Assembly: GCA_030737875.1 (NCBI GenBank)
Contig: CM060921.1
Coordinates: 407,194,192 to 407,258,191, forward strand
Direction of reading: 5' to 3'
DNA from: Allium sativum
Lineage: Eukaryota > Streptophyta > Magnoliopsida > Asparagales > Amaryllidaceae
Length of the DNA stretch: 64,000 bases
Shown here in pieces: positions 59,262-64,000 of this stretch (positions are counted from its first letter, which is position 1; every line of letters begins with the position of its first letter). The translations under genes were made by a program, and so were the position numbers. Below the pieces are notes generated by a model that was given only the letters and a program-made list of their open reading frames with translations, made no database searches and was not told where the DNA came from.

Positions 59262-62200
59262 ACACGTATATTTTCTATTTGAGTGCGTTGTGCAACTGTG
59301 TTGCATCCATTTCCCTAACATCCAATCCAGTAACCACAATGAATCGATAAACGTAAATTAGAGGAAAAAATACCCGATAAAAGCTCTAAGCAGGTCTGTA
59401 TCATCTTATCCTCAGTCTCCTATGTACTTTCCGTAGGATCATTTCCCCATTGTACTTAGACGAGGCAAATGGTTTTGTTATAAACTCTCTTAATTCTGTG
59501 CTCTATAATCTTTGCAGTGGCACGGGGCACCCTGGACTCCAACTCGAGTTTTCCTATATCCCCAATTTCATCAAGCTCAAGTCTTATAGCAGAATCATGA
59601 AGGCATTTCCTCAGATGTGATACATGAAAAACGTTGTGGATTCCCAACAGGCATTCTGGGAGATTCACTCGATAGGCCAAAGATCTTATCCTCTCAATGA
59701 TGTGGAAAGGCTCAATAAATCTAGGAGCCGATTTCCCAGTCTTTCCAAACCGAACAGTCTTAAGGAGAAACGTTTACAAATAACAAGTCTTCAATATCAA
59801 ACTCAAGTTCCCTCCTCCTTTTATCCGCATATGATTTCTAGCGGTCTTGGGGTTGCCTTCATCCTCTGCCTAATCAAAGAAATCCTCTCCATGGAATCAC
59901 GGACAAAGCTTGGTTCGAGTAGAACCTTGTTGGTAGTTTCCCACCAACAAGTTGGCAATTTGCATGGAATCCCGTAAAGGATTCAAAAGGGGTCATACCA
60001 ATCGTCGCTTAAAAACTATTATTATAAGTAAATTCCATGAGTGGTAGATGCTGCTTCCAAACTCTTCCAAAGTCGATAACGCAAGCTATGAGCATGTCTT
60101 CTAGGATTTAGTTTACTCTTTTTCGTCTGGCCATCGATTTGTGGGTGATAAGTTGTACTTAAGTTGAGGGTCATTCCCTATGCTGCTTGTAAACTTCTGC
60201 AAAATTCACTCGTGAATAAGGGGTCTCGATCGCTCACTATATAAATGGTATACCATGCAATCTGACTATTTCTTTGACATATAACTAGGTCAATGAAGCT
60301 GCAGTCCTATTCTTTTTGATTGGTATAAAGTGAGCACTCTTGGTCAAACAGTCTACTAAAACCCAAATAGCCTCATTTCCTTTCTAACTTCTTGGAATTC
60401 CATCTATAAAATCCATGGAAATATGTTATCGCTTCCACATGGGAATTTCTAAAGGTAATAGTAATCCTCCATGTTTTCCTTGCTCCGCTTTCACTTTTTG
60501 GCATGTTAAACACTTGGATATAAACTCAGCTTTCTCCCTTTTCATCCCTTCCCAATGGAGATTTCTCTTCATATCTTTATACATTTTATCTCCACCAGGG
60601 TGTATGGTCATCCTCGACCTATGGCACTCCTCTAAAATTTCCTTTCTTAACTCCTCATCCTTAGTGATGCAAAGTCGTCCATCGCTAAGCAAAATTCCGT
60701 CGTCACCTAATGAATATCTGACTGAATGGGAAAAGGTCTCCTTCCCCACTTTCACTTTTAAGTTTCTTGTTTCTTTGTCAAGGTCTTGCTTATTCTGAAT
60801 CCTTTCTCTTAGAGTGGATCTAATAAGCATAACTCCATAGAAGTTACAAGTGGGGATTGCAAGTTAAATTGAGAGAGAAACTCCAACTGTTTCCATTCAA
60901 AGATGCATGTTTTCTACTCAGCGCATCCGCTCTGATATTCCCTTTTTATGGGGTATACTGGATCATAAAATCAAAAGAGGCAATGTATTCCTTCCATCGT
61001 TGTTGTCTTAAATTGAAGGTCACATTTAGAGAATAAACATTTTAGGGATTTGTGTTTAGTAAAAAGTTTAAACTTCTCCCCTAAAAGATAATGCCTTATA
61101 TCTTTAAGACGAACACTACTGCGGCTAACTCTACGTCATGAACTAGATATCTCTTCTCAGGGTCCTTGAGTTTCCTATTGGAATAAGCAATAAATCTTCC
61201 TTCTTGCATAAGAACCAGTCCTAAACTGGTTCTGCATGCGTGTAAATCGTGAACATCTTCAAGCCATCGAGTATAATAAATACTGGCGCGCTAGTCAATA
61301 TTTCCTTTAATTTCTTAAAATCCGCATCGCACTTATTACCCCAAGAAAATACCAAGTTTTTCTTTGTTAGTTGAGTTAAAGGAGTAGCAATCCTTGTGAA
61401 GTCTTTAATAAAATTTTGGTAATATCCAACCAATCCAAGAAAGTTTCTCACCTCCATAGCATTTCGAGATACTCTCCATTCCTTAATTACCTCGATCTTC
61501 GTGGGGTCTACTGTCAAGCTTTTGCTTGACACGATATGTCCAAAAAATCTAATTTCTTCTCTCCAGAAATGACATTTCAAAATTTTGGCTTTTAACTCGT
61601 TCTCTCTTAATATCCTTAGGACCTGCTTTAAGTGACTTTCATGCTCTTTTTGGTCCTTTGAAAATATAAGGACATCATTTATGAAAACTACAACAATCTT
61701 ATTCAGAATTCCCCTAAGCGCTCTACTCAAGAGGTCAACAAAGAAGGCGAGTGCAATTGTCAGTCCAAGGGGAATAACTTCCCATTGGAACAATCCATCC
61801 GGCATCCTAAATGTGGTTTTATTATTACTGTCTTCCAAAATTCTCATTTAGTGAAATCCAATTGCAAGGTCTAATTGGGAAATACTTGGGCTCCTCCCAA
61901 GTGGTCAAACATATCAACAATTCTGGTAAGTAGTACTTATTCTTTTTTGTTAGCTAATTAAGCTCCCTATAATCTACTAAAAGTCTTAGAGATCCTTCCG
62001 TTTTAGTGGCAAACACAACAGGTGCACCTCATTTAGACATACTTCGTGGAATGAAGTCTTTCTGAAGTAATTCTAAAATATGTTTATCTAACTCTCCCCT
62101 TTCTTCTGGCACCATACTAGTTAAGGGTAAAGCTACTGGTCGAGCATCCTTCTCTAGGTCAACACAAAAAGAGATTTCTCTATAGGGAGATAGTCCCATG

Positions 62201-62690
62201 ACTTCCTTAAAGATGTCCAAGAACTCATATACTATAGGGACCAAAGATAGCCCTTCCAAACTAGGAGATAAGATATATAACAGGGATCTATCCTTGTTTC
62301 TAACGTTACAAGGAATTCTTAGACTATGTCCTCTTTGGCTCCTAAGATGAACGATTCTCTTGTCGCAATCTAGGACGACCCCATAAAACGATAGCTAATC
62401 CATACCTAGGATAAGATCAAACACCATAAAATCCAAGCATACGCTTCATAGAGGAATTCAACATTGTCGATATCCAATACTAGGTCCTTACAGATAAACT
62501 TAAGATACTTAGTTCCTCCAATAGGGTTGGCCACCTCTATCGGATTACAAGTGATAAATAAGGGAAGGTTCAACAAATCAACTAGTCTCTTAGATATAAA
62601 AGAATTGTTCGCTCTCGAGTCAAAGAAGGTGTATACAGAAATTCCTAAAATAGAAGTTATACCTTCAAGTGCGGGTTGACCTTGATTACT
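59262..62690 (-). pseudogene. pol: Tekay-B chromovirus pol, copy 2, including chromodomain
   Basis: Same blocks as copy 1, read right to left: protease FFDSRANN (62605-62625), RT from 62259 (REISFCVDLEKDARPVALPL), RT palm with FIND at 61674-61685, a 208-codon open frame through RT and RNase H start (61221-61847, including the tryptophan that is a stop in copy 1), integrase zinc region (60426-60830: HPGGDKMYKDMKRNLHW, CLTCQKVKAEQ). Unlike copy 1 it keeps the integrase C-terminus (GIHNVFHVSHLRKCLHDS) and a chromodomain remnant (VEHRIKRVYNKTICLV, then VQWGNDPTEST, 59400-59510). Chromodomains steer integration to methylated histone H3 in heterochromatin; this places the element among Tekay chromoviruses. 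Stops and the DSR and FIND changes make it inactive. 59262-59400 is the untranslated tail continuing from 45198-45423. Confidence 0.93.
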
Positions 62691-62696
62691 TAGGGG

Positions 62697-63685
62697 TCAG
62701 CTCTGTGACAGTGTTGCCTCTAAAGAATAATTCTGTTCGCTCTGAATAACCTTAGGCATTGGTAAATCTCTAGACAAGTTTCCTTCCTTGTGACAATTGT
62801 AGTCCTTTCCCTTAAACTCTTTCTTTGCCAAAGCAGTCCTGAAATCCTTAGCCTCATAGGACTTGTGGTTGCACCTCATACAAGTCTTAGCTTCTTTGTT
62901 AAACTTACCCCCTTTCTTCTTATCTTCCACCACTCTTTCTTCTTATTTTTATTAGGACCAGAATTTTCTTCTCCCTTCTCATCATTCTTATTCTCTTAGA
63001 TCCTTCAGTTGTGCACAAAATGGCTATCTCTACTAATGTTTCAAAGGTTTCTCTGAATGTCACTTGCGCCAACAAAGTGTCCTTTAATGGGAGTTCAACC
63101 CCTTAATAAACCTTAAATCTTTGCTTATTGGGGTATCCACCAAACCCTTACCAAACTTACACAGTTAGGTGAATTTACCTACTTACTCTCGCAGGCTCAT
63201 ATTTCCTTGTTTGTGGTGGATAAACTTCTATAATTAGATTGTCATCTCAGCATTTGGTAGAAACTTTGCTTTAAAGCGAGTCTTGAATTAAACCCGGGTA
63301 AATACTCGACCCTCGTTCTCTCCAGATACTAGGTTCCATCGTTCAAGGGCTTCACCTTTTAAGTGTCAGGCCATAATTCTCCTTTAACTTCATCTGACTA
63401 TCTAGTGGCTCCAAAAATCCTTTTACAGTCCATTCTCCAGGCTTGAGCATCCATAAAGCTTTCTGTTCCGAAGAATGGTTTTCCACCAAGGCTTGCGATA
63501 TTCTTACAGAATCGTGGAAAATCAAAGGCTACCTCAACAGTAGGAGCTACATGCACCGCTGGGGCGGGATTAGCAACAGGGAATTGCTCCACAGTATGGG
63601 CATACTGTTGGAACCATTCTGGAAAATACCGAGGTCTTGCCTGGTTTCCCTACGGAAGGGTTTTCAGACATTCTACTATCTGCAT
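62697..63685 (-). pseudogene. gag: Tekay-B chromovirus gag, copy 2
   Basis: As copy 1: EWFQQYAHTVEQFPVANPAP (63570-63635; the stop seen in copy 1 is tyrosine here), FPRFCKNIASLGGKPFF, decayed capsid, then CMRCNHKSYEAKDF and YNCHKEGNLSRDLP (62740-62880). The second knuckle keeps the central cysteine that copy 1 has lost. Confidence 0.86.
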
Positions 63686-63891
63686 AAGCAAAGGAAGAAT
63701 CCTTTAGCGGATACTCCTGAAATAGTATTTAAGATGAAAAGGGAAGAAAACAATAAAGTTGTCTAGTATAGTTGCGTACGCTTATTGGGGGTAAATAAAT
63801 AAATATACTACATAAATATAGTTTGAAAACCTTTTTCAAAATACAGACACGCCTCTCATATGTATAATTTCCCTATAATCTGGTGACTTAT

Positions 63892-63903
63892 GCTCTGATA
63901 TTA
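63892..63903 (-). other. Primer binding site of Tekay-B copy 2
   Basis: GCTCTGATATTA is the reverse complement of TAATATCAGAGC, two changes from the initiator Met tRNA site. Two bases before the LTR, as in copy 1. Confidence 0.85.
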
Positions 63904-63905
63904 GA

Positions 63906-63924
63906 TGTAACAACCTGCCCGGAC
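63906..63924 (-). mobile_element. Tekay-B LTR terminus, second copy
   Basis: TGTAACAACCTGCCCGGAC, identical to 20803-20821 but for one base. The final CGGAC is the LARD2 target duplication in its unmutated form. Confidence 0.85.
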
Positions 63925-64000
63925 TGAAACACCCCTCCTCCGTTAAGGTCACTCACAAAGGGAATGCCTTAACTTTGGTGGAGCATTTTTAGTACAAGAT
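63925..64000 (-). mobile_element. Start of a second LARD2 copy at the same insertion point
   Basis: TGAAACACCCCTCCTCCGTT matches the start of LARD2 LTR A (20822), with two differences in 76 bases, and begins at the identical base of the Tekay-B LTR. It continues out of the window. It is the evidence that the whole nest was duplicated, since two independent insertions at one base are unlikely. Confidence 0.88.

Overview
The window is nuclear DNA of a flowering plant, probably a eudicot, from a transposon-dense, heterochromatin-like region. It is AT-rich and holds plant-type LTR retrotransposons (Ty3/gypsy Tekay chromoviruses, a Ty3/gypsy Tat element, Ty1/copia elements) and CACTA DNA transposons. 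I see no intact host gene, tRNA, rRNA or CRISPR array. The only host-gene material is a Dof zinc-finger fragment, a GRF zinc-finger gene with an intron, and one possible first exon, all carried inside CACTA elements. Species cannot be told from the sequence.

Layout. 1-8670: the right part of a non-autonomous Tekay-like element (called LARD1 here), with the last 122 bp of its 5' LTR, a coding-free 1.0-kb interior and a 7.5-kb 3' LTR inflated by four tandem arrays. 8671-9710: unclassified. 9711-11159: LTR and 3' tail of a minus-strand copia element. 11160-16407: a plus-strand copia element (5' LTR, gag, pol) broken off near the end of pol. 16408-16692: end of a LARD1-family LTR on the minus strand. 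16693-20800: truncated interior of a minus-strand Tekay chromovirus ('Tekay-B', copy 1). 20803-45197: one Tekay-B LTR, blown apart by a 10.8-kb non-autonomous LTR element ('LARD2', 20822-31614, minus strand) and a CACTA element (31619-44075) that itself contains a second CACTA (32052-41185). 45198-63905: a second Tekay-B interior, interrupted by a plus-strand Tat element (45424-59256). 63906-64000: the next Tekay-B LTR with LARD2 inserted at exactly the same base.

How the pieces fit. Target-site duplications order the events. The outer CACTA (TSD GGA) entered the Tekay-B LTR. LARD2 then landed on the edge of that CACTA, because its TSD CGGAC contains the GGA plus the first C of the transposon. 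The block was later duplicated in tandem with a period of about 43.1 kb, as expected for unequal recombination between the LTRs of one element. Hand-counted samples agree: LARD2 LTRs differ by about 4-5%, the two Tekay-B interiors by about 2%. Both Tekay-B copies share inactivating changes in protease (DSG to DSR) and reverse transcriptase (FIDD to FIND), so they were already dead when duplicated.

Most interesting: the captured Dof domain of cycling-Dof type in the inner CACTA; the nearly complete GRF zinc-finger gene in the outer CACTA; the 43-kb tandem nest; the long antisense reading frame downstream of the Tat pol; and dense palindrome or hairpin arrays in several LTRs. All coding calls come from reading translations by eye; no database search was possible.
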